A stretch of DNA of 64,000 nt from Phycisphaerae bacterium (lineage in GTDB: Bacteria; Planctomycetota; Phycisphaerae; UBA1845). The stretch lies in contig JABWBH010000013.1 in NCBI GenBank assembly GCA_013360585.1, forward strand, positions 62,001 through 126,000, written 5' to 3'. Below, in pieces: positions 1 to 8,942 of this stretch. The notes under the pieces were generated by a model. That model was not told the origin of the DNA and did no database searches. It saw nothing but the letters and a program-made list of their open reading frames with translations. The translations under genes and the position numbers were made by a program. Within the stretch, counting starts at the first letter, position 1. The number at the start of each line of letters is the position of its first letter.

Positions 1-230
1 GGCTTGAACGCATCCTGAAGCGCGCGGCGCGAGGATTCGATCTGCGCCCGCTTCTTCTCCGCCTCCTCGTTGAGGAACTTCTCCTTCGCCACGAATTCCT
101 CCTCGAGGTACGCCGTCCGCTCGTAGGCCTTGAAGATTCGCGCGATGTCGATCACGCCAACGTTGTTCTGCGCCGCCGTCTCCGCCGCGCACGCCGCCGC
201 CAACCCGAAAATCATCAGCATCCGTTTCAT
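1..230 (-). CDS. OmpH/Skp-family periplasmic chaperone (partial, N-terminal part)
   Basis: This gene runs off the left edge, so only the first 76 or so residues are visible. They show a short signal peptide (MKRMLMIFGLAAACAAETAA) followed by NVGVIDIARIFKAYE, the usual start of mature Skp/OmpH proteins. A highly charged helical stretch rich in Glu, Lys and Arg comes next and fits the coiled-coil tentacles of the family. Skp holds unfolded outer-membrane proteins in the periplasm and delivers them to the BAM complex. The gene lies 25 bp downstream of bamA on the same strand, which is the classical bamA-skp arrangement. The family call rests on N-terminal sequence and context only. Confidence 0.8.
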   Translation of the reverse strand, partial: MKRMLMIFGLAAACAAETAAQNNVGVIDIARIFKAYERTAYLEEEFVAKEKFLNEEAEKKRAQIESSRRALQDAFK

Positions 231-255
231 ACGCCATCTCCCGCAGTTTTCATCA

Positions 256-2673
256 TCAGAAGAAAGAGGTTCCGACGAAGAAGCTGAAGACCTGCTCCTC
301 GTCGTCCGGTCCCTTAAGCACCGGGGCCGCCAGATCGAACTCGATCGGCACGGGACCGAGGAAGTCCAGCGTCAGACGTACGCCGACGCCCACCGACGCC
401 CGCCAGTCCCGGATCGAGACGCTTTCCTCGACTGTGCCCATGTCGGTAAAGAGCACCCCCCGGAGCGACTCGCCGTAAATCGGGAAGGTATATTCCGCCC
501 CGAAAAGCAGCATGAAGTCGCCACCGACCGGGTTGTCATCAAGCCCTTCCCGCGGACCCACGCCGCGGTATTCGAAGCCGCGCAGCGACCCGATTCCGCC
601 CGCATAAAGCCGCTCAAACACCGGCGTGTCGCCGACCAGCACCGCCGTGTCGCCGCGCAACGAGAAGACGTGCTTGCGATCCAGCAGATCGGTGTACACC
701 GGGAAATGCCGGACGTACCCGGTGCGCAACTCCGTGAACACATGATCGCCGCCGAGGATTCCGAATTGCTCGACGCTGAAGCGCCACCGGTCTCCTCGCG
801 ACGGGATGAACCGGTTGTCCGTCCGATCCAGCACCAGCGCGCCCTTCACGCTGGTCAGAAGATTGCTTCCCTCCACGTCACGGATGTCCCGCGCGGCGAG
901 AAGATCGACGTTGTCCACCTCGACGTCTTCGAGCCGGAAGGCGATCTCGCCGGTCCAGCCCTTCAGCAGCCCCCGCTCCAGCCGCTTGCCGAAACTGACG
1001 TAGGTTCCGACGCGGCCCTCATCATATCCGTCGCGCCCGCGCTCGAAGAGAAAGAACCCGGTATCAAACCGCAGCGGCGCATCCAGCAGATAAGGTTCAG
1101 TAAAGTCGATCCGGAAGCGGCTGACCTCAGTGCCCGGTTGAGCCTCAATCCGCATCCGCTGCCCCGCGCCCTGAAACGCCTGAAGGCGGAAGAACTCGCC
1201 GAAGCTTTTCGGGGTGTCGGAGATGTCGAAGTTCTTGAAGTCGATCGCGAACTGTCCGACCAGACCGTTGTTGCTGGTCACGCCGAACCCGAAGATCAGG
1301 TCTCCGACCCGGTCAGCTTCCTGCACGTCGATCAGCGCGTCGCGAACGCCCGGTTCGTCGCCGACCGGAAGAATTCGAGCGGATTGAAAGATCTGCGTCT
1401 GCCGCAGGCGCGTCTCCGCGTCCCGCGCCTCGGTAAGGTTCCAGAGGTCGTCCGGCGGAAACAGCCGGAACTCGCGGAGCACAACCTTGTCCTTCGTCTG
1501 AGTGTTGCCGCGGACGACGATCTGCCCGACGCGGAACTGACCGCCCTCGACGATTCGGAAGGTCACCAGCACCTGTCCAGGCGACTCGGAGAAAACCCGG
1601 ACGGCTTCGACGTTACGTTCGATGTATCCGATCTCGCCGTAACGCTTCTCGATGAGCGTCCGGTCAGCCTCGAGGATCGGCTGGATCACGTACGCGCCCT
1701 CCCGGCTTCGGATCAGGCTCTGAAGTTCCTCGGTGGAGAAGACCGTGTTGCCCTCGAAGCGCAGGCTTTCGATCCGATAGCGCGTGCCCTCCTCGATCGT
1801 GAAGACGATCCGGCGGTCACCCTCTTTTTCGAGGTTCTCAACGCGGTGCGTCACCTTCGCGTCGAGGAATCCTTGTTCGCGGTAGTACCGCTGGAGGTTG
1901 GCGACATCGGCCTCAAGCTGGGGCGGATCGAGCGTTCCCGCCCGGAAGAACCAGAACGCCGTGCGCGTTTGAATCTGCTTCATCAACTCGCGTTCGCTCA
2001 GCGAAGCTCGACCTTCAAAGAGAATCTTCCGGACCTTGATCTGCGGACCTTCTTCGATCCGGTAGGTGAGCCGCCCCTCGGCGAGGTCCTCGCGTTCGAC
2101 CGTCACTTCCACCTGTCCGAAGCTCTTCTCGCGGTAGAGGGCGGCGATCGCCTCAAGTCCTTCGTTGACCGCATCGGGGTCGATCGGGTCGCCGACCTTC
2201 AGCGGGACTTTTCCCTTCAGGTCGCGGTCGGGAATCTTCGAGTTGCCTTGGAACCGGATCGACTTCAGGACCGGCCGCTCGGCGAGGGTGAACACAACGG
2301 TGACGCCCCCGCCTTCCGGGCGAGTCTCGTAACGGACGGAATCAAATCGGCCCGTGCGGACAAGTCGGGCGACATCCCGGTCCAGCGCGTCGGTGTTCAA
2401 CGGCTCGCCGACGCGCACCTGCACGATCTCGCGGAGATAGGCCTCGCTCGTGCGCTCAACGCCCTCAAACAAGACGGCGATGATCGGCGGCGAGACTACG
2501 TCCTGAGGCGGATCCTGAAGCGGGGTTGCGGGAGCGCCGGCGGCGGCGGCCGCGCACACGATAACGCCCCAGCAAGCCCGACGCCGGGGAAGACCGAAGC
2601 TCTCCCCGTGCCGCTTCCGAGAACCGGGGACGGCGTTCCGGCGCTGCCTACGCAGGGTGACAGGTTTGCTCAT
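256..2673 (-). CDS. bamA: Outer membrane protein assembly factor BamA
   Basis: An 805-residue BamA/Omp85 protein, close to the usual 800 residues. An Arg-rich N-terminus and hydrophobic stretch (GVIVCAAAAAGAPA) act as the signal peptide. About five POTRA repeats fill roughly residues 70-430, with typical phrases such as RFQGNSKIPDRDLKGK, FEGNTVFSTEELQSLI and VRGNTQTKDKVVLREF. The C-terminal 370 residues are the surface-antigen beta-barrel, containing the RGFEYRGVGPR segment. The last residue is Phe, the outer-membrane sorting signature. The ATG at 2673 is preferred because upstream in-frame sequence overlaps divergent lpxK. Its role is insertion of beta-barrel proteins into the outer membrane; it is probably co-transcribed with the skp-like gene. 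Confidence 0.93.
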   Translation of the reverse strand: MSKPVTLRRQRRNAVPGSRKRHGESFGLPRRRACWGVIVCAAAAAGAPATPLQDPPQDVVSPPIIAVLFEGVERTSEAYLREIVQVRVGEPLNTDALDRDVARLVRTGRFDSVRYETRPEGGGVTVVFTLAERPVLKSIRFQGNSKIPDRDLKGKVPLKVGDPIDPDAVNEGLEAIAALYREKSFGQVEVTVEREDLAEGRLTYRIEEGPQIKVRKILFEGRASLSERELMKQIQTRTAFWFFRAGTLDPPQLEADVANLQRYYREQGFLDAKVTHRVENLEKEGDRRIVFTIEEGTRYRIESLRFEGNTVFSTEELQSLIRSREGAYVIQPILEADRTLIEKRYGEIGYIERNVEAVRVFSESPGQVLVTFRIVEGGQFRVGQIVVRGNTQTKDKVVLREFRLFPPDDLWNLTEARDAETRLRQTQIFQSARILPVGDEPGVRDALIDVQEADRVGDLIFGFGVTSNNGLVGQFAIDFKNFDISDTPKSFGEFFRLQAFQGAGQRMRIEAQPGTEVSRFRIDFTEPYLLDAPLRFDTGFFLFERGRDGYDEGRVGTYVSFGKRLERGLLKGWTGEIAFRLEDVEVDNVDLLAARDIRDVEGSNLLTSVKGALVLDRTDNRFIPSRGDRWRFSVEQFGILGGDHVFTELRTGYVRHFPVYTDLLDRKHVFSLRGDTAVLVGDTPVFERLYAGGIGSLRGFEYRGVGPREGLDDNPVGGDFMLLFGAEYTFPIYGESLRGVLFTDMGTVEESVSIRDWRASVGVGVRLTLDFLGPVPIEFDLAAPVLKGPDDEEQVFSFFVGTSFF

Positions 2674-2847
2674 GACCCAGAGTTTCCAGAGGAACGGCGC
2701 CGAAATCCCCGCGCGGGCATCAGCGCCGATCCGCGCCGGCGGTATGCTAGCGGACACGGGTCCGGACACAAAGCATGTGCTCCGCGCGGCGATCCGGTAG
2801 CATTCCGAGGGGATGCCCGTCGGCGAGGCGCCGGCGGCGCGAAGCTG

Positions 2848-3942
2848 ATGACGTTGCAGAGCTTTCATCGACGCGTGATCGGGGAGGGCGCTCCGGTCTG
2901 GGCGCGGCCGGTGCGTACTGTACTGGCCGGAGTGTCCCGCATTTACGGTGCGGTCGTCCGCGCCCGCAACGCCAGATTCGACGCGGGGATCGGCGTGGCC
3001 CGCGTGAAGGCTCCGGTCATCTGCATCGGGAATCTGACCGTCGGCGGGACGGGAAAGACGCCGATCGTCGTCGATGTGGTTCGCCGTCTTTCTGCGGACG
3101 GACTGAGACCGGCGGTCATTCTGCGCGGGTACGGCGCGGTTGGCGGCGGCGAAAGCGACGAGCAACAACTGATCCGACGCGTCTGTCGGGGGGTCGTCTG
3201 CGTAGCGGACAAGGACCGCGTCCGCGGGGCGCGGACCGCGATCGAACATCACGCCACCGACGTGCTCGTCCTCGATGACGGGTTTCAACACCGCCGTCTC
3301 GGGCGCGATCTGGACCTCGTGCTGATCGACGCGACGTGCCCCCTCGGATTCGAGCGGCTGATTCCTCGGGGATTGTTACGTGAACCGGTCGAGGGTTTGC
3401 GGCGAGCGCACGCCTTGATTGTCACGCGAACCGACGAGGTCGGTCCCGAAGTCCTGACGGCGTTGCGTGAAAGGCTGACAGAGCTTTGCAGGGATATGCC
3501 GGTGGTTCAAACTCGGCACTGCGCCGTCGGACTGTCGCATCTGGACGGTGCTCCCGCGGCGGACGACGTCCGGGGGCGGCGTGTGTTCGCCTTCGCGGGC
3601 ATCGGAAATCCGGAGTCCTTCCGGACGACCCTGACTCATCTGGGCGCCGAAATCGCGGGCATCCGCTGGCTGCGCGATCACGCGAGATACTCGCCCGGAG
3701 TGGTCCGAGCGATTCTGCGAGCCGCGAGCGCAGCGGGGGCGGACCTGCTCACCACGACCGAGAAGGATGCCGTCAAGCTGGGGGCCTACGCCGATGAGTT
3801 CGAGAACCGGTTGCGGGTCGTTCGCATCGAGATCGAGTATGTTGGCGATGGAGCGGCGGTCCTTGAGGGGCTGATCCGGAGAACCCTGCGGAGCCGGTGC
3901 GCGGCGGGCGAGGGGAACCCGATCGTCGAGAGCGCGCAATAA
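2848..3942 (+). CDS. lpxK: Tetraacyldisaccharide 4'-kinase (lipid A synthesis)
   Basis: A 364-residue LpxK that phosphorylates the 4' position of the lipid A disaccharide at the inner membrane. The P-loop is GNLTVGGTGKTP at about residues 61-72, the characteristic LpxK Walker A. It is followed by RGYG and by DDGFQHRRLGRDLDLVLID, the family's second signature. The N-terminal segment (ARPVRTVLAGVSRIYG) is the usual membrane-associated helix. The ATG at 2848 gives normal length; the frame stays open far upstream only because it lies antisense to bamA. Divergent from bamA across 174 bp, it groups with envelope biogenesis and indicates that this organism makes lipid A. Confidence 0.93.
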   Translation: MTLQSFHRRVIGEGAPVWARPVRTVLAGVSRIYGAVVRARNARFDAGIGVARVKAPVICIGNLTVGGTGKTPIVVDVVRRLSADGLRPAVILRGYGAVGGGESDEQQLIRRVCRGVVCVADKDRVRGARTAIEHHATDVLVLDDGFQHRRLGRDLDLVLIDATCPLGFERLIPRGLLREPVEGLRRAHALIVTRTDEVGPEVLTALRERLTELCRDMPVVQTRHCAVGLSHLDGAPAADDVRGRRVFAFAGIGNPESFRTTLTHLGAEIAGIRWLRDHARYSPGVVRAILRAASAAGADLLTTTEKDAVKLGAYADEFENRLRVVRIEIEYVGDGAAVLEGLIRRTLRSRCAAGEGNPIVESAQ

Positions 3943-4087
3943 GGAGTTCGGATCGGAGTCCTGGAAGTCTTTACCCGTGTCGGGCGCCGGACCTCGTGAC
4001 CGGGTTGCGGGACGATCCTTGACGGTCCTTGCGCTGCGACGCATTCTTGAGTCCTCGATCGGCGTTGAATTCTCAGGGTCGGCAGCG

Positions 4088-5275
4088 TTGGAAGTGGACG
4101 CGATCATTTTCGGCGGCGGGGTGGCCGGGCTGTGGGCGCTCGACGAGCTGCACCGGTCCGGGCGCCGCGTCGTTCTGGTCGAGATCCGCGCGCTTGGTGC
4201 GGGGCAGACGATCGCCTCGCAGGGCATCATCCACGGCGGAATCAAGTACACGCTGGCGGGCGTCTTCACCGACTCGGCCCGCGCCGTCCGCGAAATGCCG
4301 GGGATCTGGCGGGGATGTCTTTCAGGGCAGCAAGATCGGGTCGGACCCGACCTTTCAGAGGTGCGCGTGCTTGCCGAGGAGTGTTCCCTCTGGCGGACGG
4401 ATTCGCTCAGTTCACGGGTCGGGCTGCTCGGAGCGGCTGCGGGGTTGCGCAGCGATGTGCGTCGGTTGGCGCGTAATGAGCGGCCTGCGGCGCTGCGGCA
4501 GTGCCCCGGCGAGGTGTTCGCGGTCCGTGAGCAGGTGATCGACGTGGCGAGCCTGCTGAGCATGCTGAGGAAGCAGCACGAGCCGCGACTGCTCAAAGTG
4601 GATCCGGGCGGGGTCGAGTTTGTGACGGGTGCAGACGGTCGTGTTCACGGGGTGAAGCTGTCGAACTTTCAGAACCGCGAACGCTTTGAAATCCGACCCG
4701 GGCGTGTGATTCTTGCCGCGGGCGCGGGCAATGCGGATCTGCGGAAAGCGGCCGAACTGGGGACGGGAGGAATGCAGTTGCGGCCGCTGCACCAGGTGAT
4801 GATCCGAGGGGATCTACCGGTCCTTTTCGGGCACTGCGTAGACGGGGCGAAGACGCGGGCGACGATCACTACGGCGTGGGATGCCCAGGGGCGGGCGGTC
4901 TGGTACGTCGGAGGCCAGATCGCCGAGGACGGGACACGTATGTCGGAAGCCGCGCTGATCGAGCATGCCCGGCGCGAGTTGCAAAGCGTCCTTCCGGGGG
5001 TTTCGTTGGAGGGAGCAGAGTGGGCAACGGTGCGCGTAGATCGGGCTGAACCGGCGACGCCGGGCGGCGTGCGACCCGCCGGTCCGCATGCCGCCCTGGA
5101 AGGAAACGTCATCACGGCCTGGCCCACCAAGCTGGTGATGGCGCCGGAACTGGCGAGAATGATCCGGGGGTTGATGCCGCCGGAGTCAAGCGGGAGCGCG
5201 GAAGTGGCGGACTGGCCTCGACCCGAAGTTGCGTCACTGCCGTGGAACACCAGGGAAGCGGCGTGGCGAGCTTGA
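4088..5275 (+). CDS. FAD-dependent oxidoreductase (DAO family)
   Basis: About 395 residues with an N-terminal Rossmann FAD site, VDAIIFGGGVAGLWALDEL, and a Glu at the end of strand 2 (VVLVE). QGIIHGGIKYTL follows at about residue 50, resembling the substrate-side loop of DAO/glycerol-3-phosphate-dehydrogenase-like flavoproteins. A second dinucleotide-fold element, RVILAAGAGNADL, lies near the middle. Substrate is not predictable. The start is uncertain: TTG at 4088 places the first beta strand at the N-terminus as usual, GTG at 4094 is equally possible, and a GTG at 3977 would add about 37 non-conserved residues. It follows lpxK and precedes the aldo/keto reductase on the same strand. Confidence 0.75.
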   Translation: MEVDAIIFGGGVAGLWALDELHRSGRRVVLVEIRALGAGQTIASQGIIHGGIKYTLAGVFTDSARAVREMPGIWRGCLSGQQDRVGPDLSEVRVLAEECSLWRTDSLSSRVGLLGAAAGLRSDVRRLARNERPAALRQCPGEVFAVREQVIDVASLLSMLRKQHEPRLLKVDPGGVEFVTGADGRVHGVKLSNFQNRERFEIRPGRVILAAGAGNADLRKAAELGTGGMQLRPLHQVMIRGDLPVLFGHCVDGAKTRATITTAWDAQGRAVWYVGGQIAEDGTRMSEAALIEHARRELQSVLPGVSLEGAEWATVRVDRAEPATPGGVRPAGPHAALEGNVITAWPTKLVMAPELARMIRGLMPPESSGSAEVADWPRPEVASLPWNTREAAWRA

Positions 5276-5348
5276 GCCGGACCGCCGATGCAACTTTCCG
5301 CAATTCTTCGTCTTGAGCGATCCGGGATCGTGGCGGAGTTGGGCGTCG

Positions 5349-6086
5349 ATGACACCGCAATTGAGCATAATCGGCTTCGGCGCGTTCAAGATCGGGCGTA
5401 ATCAGGGCATCAAGTACCCGGCTGCGTATGACCTTCCGACGGATGCGGAGGCGGAGGCGCTGCTGAACGGCGTTCTCGATCTGGGCATCACCTACATCGA
5501 CACGGCGCCCGCTTACGGCGTCAGCGAGGAGCGGATCGGGAAGTTCCTCGCCCGGCGTGCGTCGGAGTTTGTCCTTTCGACGAAGGTCGGCGAGACGTTT
5601 GAAGGTGGGCAATCGACGCATGATTTCTCGGCGAAGGGCGTGCGTGCGAGCATCGACCGCAGTCGGCAGCGTCTTCGCCGCGATGTTCTGGATCTGGTCT
5701 TCATCCACGCCGGGCGGAACGACCTGGAGGTGCTCGAACGCACCGACGCGGTGCAAACGCTGTCCGATCTTCGTTCCGCAGGCGTCGTCCGGAAGATCGG
5801 TTTCTCCGGTTACACGATGCCCGCCCTGAAGAAGGCGCTGGGATGGGCGGACGCTTTGATGCTGGAATATCACCTGTCGGATCGGTCGCTCGAACCCGTG
5901 ATCGGGGAGGCCCGCAGTCGCGGGGTGGATGTCGTTGTGAAGAAAGGTCTTGCATCCGGAACGCTTGACCCGGATGCCGCGTTGCGCTTTGTGCTTTCCA
6001 ACTCCGGCGTTTCAAGCCTGCTGATCGGTTCAATGCATCTTGAGCACATGCGTCATAATCTTGCCGTGGCACGTCAGGTGCGGTGA
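5349..6086 (+). CDS. Aldo/keto reductase family protein
   Basis: A 245-residue NAD(P)H-dependent oxidoreductase of the (beta/alpha)8-barrel aldo/keto reductase superfamily. The catalytic tetrad is visible as Asp51 and Tyr56 (ITYIDTAPAYG), Lys79 (VLSTKVGE) and His120 (LDLVFIHAG). The N-terminal SIIGFGAFKIGR is the usual beta-hairpin and first strand. A C-terminal SNSGVSSLLIGSMHLEHM corresponds to the cofactor phosphate-binding segment. The protein is short for the family (usually 280-330), so loops are probably trimmed. ATG 5349 is chosen because residues upstream are non-conserved and overlap the previous gene. Substrate is unknown. Confidence 0.85.
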   Translation: MTPQLSIIGFGAFKIGRNQGIKYPAAYDLPTDAEAEALLNGVLDLGITYIDTAPAYGVSEERIGKFLARRASEFVLSTKVGETFEGGQSTHDFSAKGVRASIDRSRQRLRRDVLDLVFIHAGRNDLEVLERTDAVQTLSDLRSAGVVRKIGFSGYTMPALKKALGWADALMLEYHLSDRSLEPVIGEARSRGVDVVVKKGLASGTLDPDAALRFVLSNSGVSSLLIGSMHLEHMRHNLAVARQVR

Positions 6087-6140
6087 GGAGGCAGGACGGA
6101 GCGGGCACAAAAAAGGTGAACTGAGTGAAGGAATGTCCTC

Positions 6141-6169
6141 TTGAAAGAGCACTGAAACGATACTATATT
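6141..6169 (+). promoter_or_regulatory. Predicted housekeeping promoter of the ISC operon
   Basis: TTGAAA at 6141-6146 and TATATT at 6164-6169 are separated by exactly 17 bp, close to the sigma-70 consensus. The -10 region stands out as AT-rich in GC-rich surroundings and lies about 34 bp before the ATG of the Rrf2 regulator. Autoregulation by that regulator is an inference; no clear operator dyad was recognised. Confidence 0.6.
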
Positions 6170-6202
6170 TGTTTTGAGACGCTTTCGCGCGTCGGGACGA
6201 TC

Positions 6203-6658
6203 ATGCTCGCGGTAACACGACGCACGGATTACGCACTGATTACGCTGGCCCACCTGGCGGGGGACGACGAGGGGGTGTCCAGCGCGAGGGAGATGGCGGA
6301 TCGTTATCACCTGCCGCCGGCGATGGTGACGAACGTGCTTAAGTCGTTGTGTCAGGCGGGTTTGATTGAGAGTGAGCGCGGGGCTCGGGGCGGCTATCGC
6401 TTGCGAGTGCCTGCGGAACATCTGAGCATTCTGAGAGTGATGGAGGCCGTGGAAGGGCCTTTCCGGCTGGTGCAGTGTGCGTCGCCAGAGGGGTCAAACG
6501 GTACGGGGTGTGAGGTGCAGGCGTGGTGCCCGATTCAGTCGCCGATTCTGCGGCTGCACGGCGTTGTACGAGAGTACTTGAATAATATAACAGTTGCTGA
6601 CATCTGCCGTGAGCGACCTTCTCAGGTTCTGATTCAGGCGCAGGTGTCCCGGGAGTAG
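6203..6658 (+). CDS. Rrf2-family transcriptional regulator, IscR-like
   Basis: A 151-residue Rrf2 regulator. The N-terminal winged helix contains TRRTDYALITLAHLA and the wing ESERGARGGYRL. Three cysteines at 92, 103 and 109 match the position of the [2Fe-2S] ligands of IscR (92, 98, 104 in E. coli), but the first spacing is ten residues instead of five. The gene is first in a complete ISC operon, seven bases before iscS, so it most likely senses Fe-S status and represses the operon. ATG 6203 yields the conserved MLAVTRRTDYAL-type N-terminus. The IscR assignment is by context and Cys pattern; an NsrR- or RsrR-like sensor is not excluded. Confidence 0.85.
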   Translation: MLAVTRRTDYALITLAHLAGDDEGVSSAREMADRYHLPPAMVTNVLKSLCQAGLIESERGARGGYRLRVPAEHLSILRVMEAVEGPFRLVQCASPEGSNGTGCEVQAWCPIQSPILRLHGVVREYLNNITVADICRERPSQVLIQAQVSRE

Positions 6659-6664
6659 GAGACG

Positions 6665-7882
6665 ATGGCGCAGAAGCTGATTTACCTGGATAACGCGGCG
6701 ACGACGCCGGTGGACCCGCGGGTGCTGGAGGTGATGCTTCCGTATTACCGCGAGAACTTCGGGAATTCGGCGAGCCGGAATCATCAGTTCGGCTGGGTCG
6801 CCGAGGAGGCGACGGAGAATGCGCGGAAACAGGTGGCGGCGGTAATCAACGCCGATCCGAAGGAGATCATCTGGACCAGCGGGTCGACCGAGAGCAACAA
6901 CCTTGCGATCCTCGGCGCGGCGCGGATGTACGCGGACAAAGGTCGGCACCTCGTCACCTCGCTGATCGAGCACAAGGCGGTCATCGACCCGTGCAAGTTC
7001 CTTCAGTCGCAGGGGTATGAGGTGACGTTCCTGCAGCCGGACAACAAGGGTCGCGTAAGCGTGGAGCAGGTGCGCGAGGCGCTGCGTCCTGACACGGTGC
7101 TGGTGTCGCTGATGTTCGCCAACAACGAGATCGGGACGATCCACCCGATCCCGGAGATCGGGGCGCTGTGTCACGAGAAGGGCGTTCTGTTTCACACGGA
7201 CGCGACGCAGGCGTTCGGAAAGGTTCCGGTGGACGTGGAGGCGATGCAGATCGACCTGCTGAGCATGTCGGCGCACAAGATTTACGGACCGAAGGGCGTC
7301 GGGGCGCTGTATGTGCGGCGGAAGAAGCCTCGCGTCCGGCTCGAGCCGGTGATCTACGGCGGCGGTCACGAGCGTGGGATGCGGAGCGGGACGCTGAACG
7401 TGCCGGGGATCGTCGGGTTCGGAGAGGCGGCGCGGATTGCGAAGGAGGAGATGCCGGCGGAATCGAAGCGGCTTGCCGGTCTGCGCGACCGGATGTGGGC
7501 GGGATTAAGCGAACACCTGACGGACATTGCGCGGAACGGCGATCCGCAGCACTGCCTGCCGAACATTCTGAACGTGAGCTTCCTTTACGTGGAAGGCGAA
7601 AGCCTGATGATGGGTTTTTCGGACATTGCGGTCAGTTCGGGGAGCGCCTGCACGAGCGCGTCGCTGGAGCCGAGCTACGTGTTGAAGAACATCGGGCTGG
7701 GGGACGATCTGGCGCACAGCTCGATCCGTTTTTCGTTGGGGCGGTTCACGACCACGGAGGAGGTGGATTACACGATCAAGTCGGTGGTGCGGACGGTGAA
7801 CCACCTTCGGGCGATGAGTCCGCTGTATGAGATGGCGCAGGCCGGGATCGACCTGTCGAAGGTGGAGTGGCAGCATCATTGA
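6665..7882 (+). CDS. iscS: Cysteine desulfurase IscS
   Basis: A 405-residue group I cysteine desulfurase, the same length as E. coli IscS (404). The PLP lysine is Lys205 in [15 protein letters not shown]. The mobile-loop nucleophile is Cys329 in [17 protein letters not shown], which is the IscS rather than the SufS form. The C-terminus ends in VEWQHH, matching the IscS end that contacts IscU. It takes sulfur from L-cysteine as a persulfide and passes it to IscU and other acceptors. It lies between the Rrf2 regulator and iscU in the ISC operon. Confidence 0.96.
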   Translation: MAQKLIYLDNAATTPVDPRVLEVMLPYYRENFGNSASRNHQFGWVAEEATENARKQVAAVINADPKEIIWTSGSTESNNLAILGAARMYADKGRHLVTSLIEHKAVIDPCKFLQSQGYEVTFLQPDNKGRVSVEQVREALRPDTVLVSLMFANNEIGTIHPIPEIGALCHEKGVLFHTDATQAFGKVPVDVEAMQIDLLSMSAHKIYGPKGVGALYVRRKKPRVRLEPVIYGGGHERGMRSGTLNVPGIVGFGEAARIAKEEMPAESKRLAGLRDRMWAGLSEHLTDIARNGDPQHCLPNILNVSFLYVEGESLMMGFSDIAVSSGSACTSASLEPSYVLKNIGLGDDLAHSSIRFSLGRFTTTEEVDYTIKSVVRTVNHLRAMSPLYEMAQAGIDLSKVEWQHH

Positions 7883-7971
7883 TTGAGTCGTGTGAGCAGG
7901 ACGAGGGTGCGACGCGTGATGAACAAACCCCGGCGAAGCGTTACGCAGGGGATTGCGAAGAAAGGTGAAAC

Positions 7972-8382
7972 ATGGCTTACAGCAACAAAGTCATTGATCA
8001 TTATCAGAATCCGCGGAACGTCGGGTCGCTGGACCAGAACGATCCGCAGGTGGGGACGGGGATCGTCGGGGCGCCGGAGTGCGGCGACGTGATGAAGCTG
8101 CAGATCCGCGTGGACGACCAGGGGCGAGTGACGGATGCGAAGTTCAAGACGTTCGGATGCGGCAGCGCGATCGCCAGCAGCTCGCTGGCGACGGAGTGGG
8201 TCAAGGGGCGGACCCTGGAAGAGGCGGAGCAGCTTAAGAACACGGAGATCGTGAAGGAACTGGCGCTGCCGCCGGTGAAGATTCATTGCAGCGTGCTGGC
8301 GGAGGACGCGGTCCGGGCGGCGATCGCGGACGTTCGTCGCAAGCAGGAGGCGCGGACAAGCGCCGGCGCGGGCGCGCGGTAG
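7972..8382 (+). CDS. iscU: Fe-S cluster assembly scaffold IscU
   Basis: A 136-residue scaffold whose key residues have exactly E. coli numbering: Cys37 and Asp39 (PECGDV), Cys63 (FGCGSA), the HscA-binding motif LPPVK at 99-103, and His105-Cys106. A C-terminal tail of about ten residues (ARTSAGAGAR) is additional. IscU builds [2Fe-2S] clusters with sulfur from IscS and hands them on with the help of HscA/HscB, both encoded downstream. GAAAGGTGAAAC just before the ATG is a plausible ribosome binding site. Confidence 0.96.
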   Translation: MAYSNKVIDHYQNPRNVGSLDQNDPQVGTGIVGAPECGDVMKLQIRVDDQGRVTDAKFKTFGCGSAIASSSLATEWVKGRTLEEAEQLKNTEIVKELALPPVKIHCSVLAEDAVRAAIADVRRKQEARTSAGAGAR

Positions 8383-8485
8383 CCCGAGGCGTCGGCGGGG
8401 CGGCGTTGAGGGGTGCGGAATCTCGAGCCCTGGCGGCGCGACGGATCGGAGTTCTTTCAGCGACTTGGTGGAGAACGGGCGAAAC

Positions 8486-8836
8486 ATGGTCAGATTGACG
8501 GAACGTGCGGCGAAAGAAGTCACGACGATCATCCAGCAGCAGAAGGAGCTGGCGGAGAAGAACGGTGAGGAGTTCAAGCCGCTCTTTCTGCGTGTCGGCG
8601 TCAAGGGAGGCGGGTGCAGCGGTTTTTCGTACTCGCTGGACCTGACGGAGAATGTCGGAGAGTTGGACGAGCAGTGGGAGCAGGAAGGCGTGCAGATCGT
8701 CTGCGACCCGAAGAGCAATTTGTACCTTGAGGGGACGGTGATCGACTTCAAGGACGAAATGATGGGACGAGGATTCGTGTTCACGAACCCGAACGCGACG
8801 AGCACCTGCGGATGCGGCAGCAGCTTCGCCGTCTGA
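8486..8836 (+). CDS. iscA: A-type iron-sulfur carrier IscA
   Basis: A 116-residue A-type carrier (HesB/IscA). The three conserved cysteines are Cys44 in GGGCSGFSY and Cys108/Cys110 in STCGCGSSF. The protein carries clusters or iron from the scaffold to target enzymes. ATG 8486 gives the usual N-terminus (VRLTERAAKEV); an in-frame TTG 21 bases upstream lacks support. The position between iscU and hscB is the standard ISC order and supports IscA rather than ErpA or SufA. Confidence 0.92.
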   Translation: MVRLTERAAKEVTTIIQQQKELAEKNGEEFKPLFLRVGVKGGGCSGFSYSLDLTENVGELDEQWEQEGVQIVCDPKSNLYLEGTVIDFKDEMMGRGFVFTNPNATSTCGCGSSFAV

Positions 8837-8942
8837 ACCGGATCGACGCCGAATGCGGCAAGCGAGGGGCGTCGCGTCGGAGTCGGCCGGAGTCACGCGT
8901 GATGACAGCGACCCGTGAGTTGAGGGGGCGGGCGATGCGATC

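Noticed and set aside
130-2847. Long plus-strand open frame running antisense through bamA into lpxK
   Set aside because: Antisense to a clear BamA with full domain structure; the translation has no motif until the LpxK start. High GC removes stop codons.
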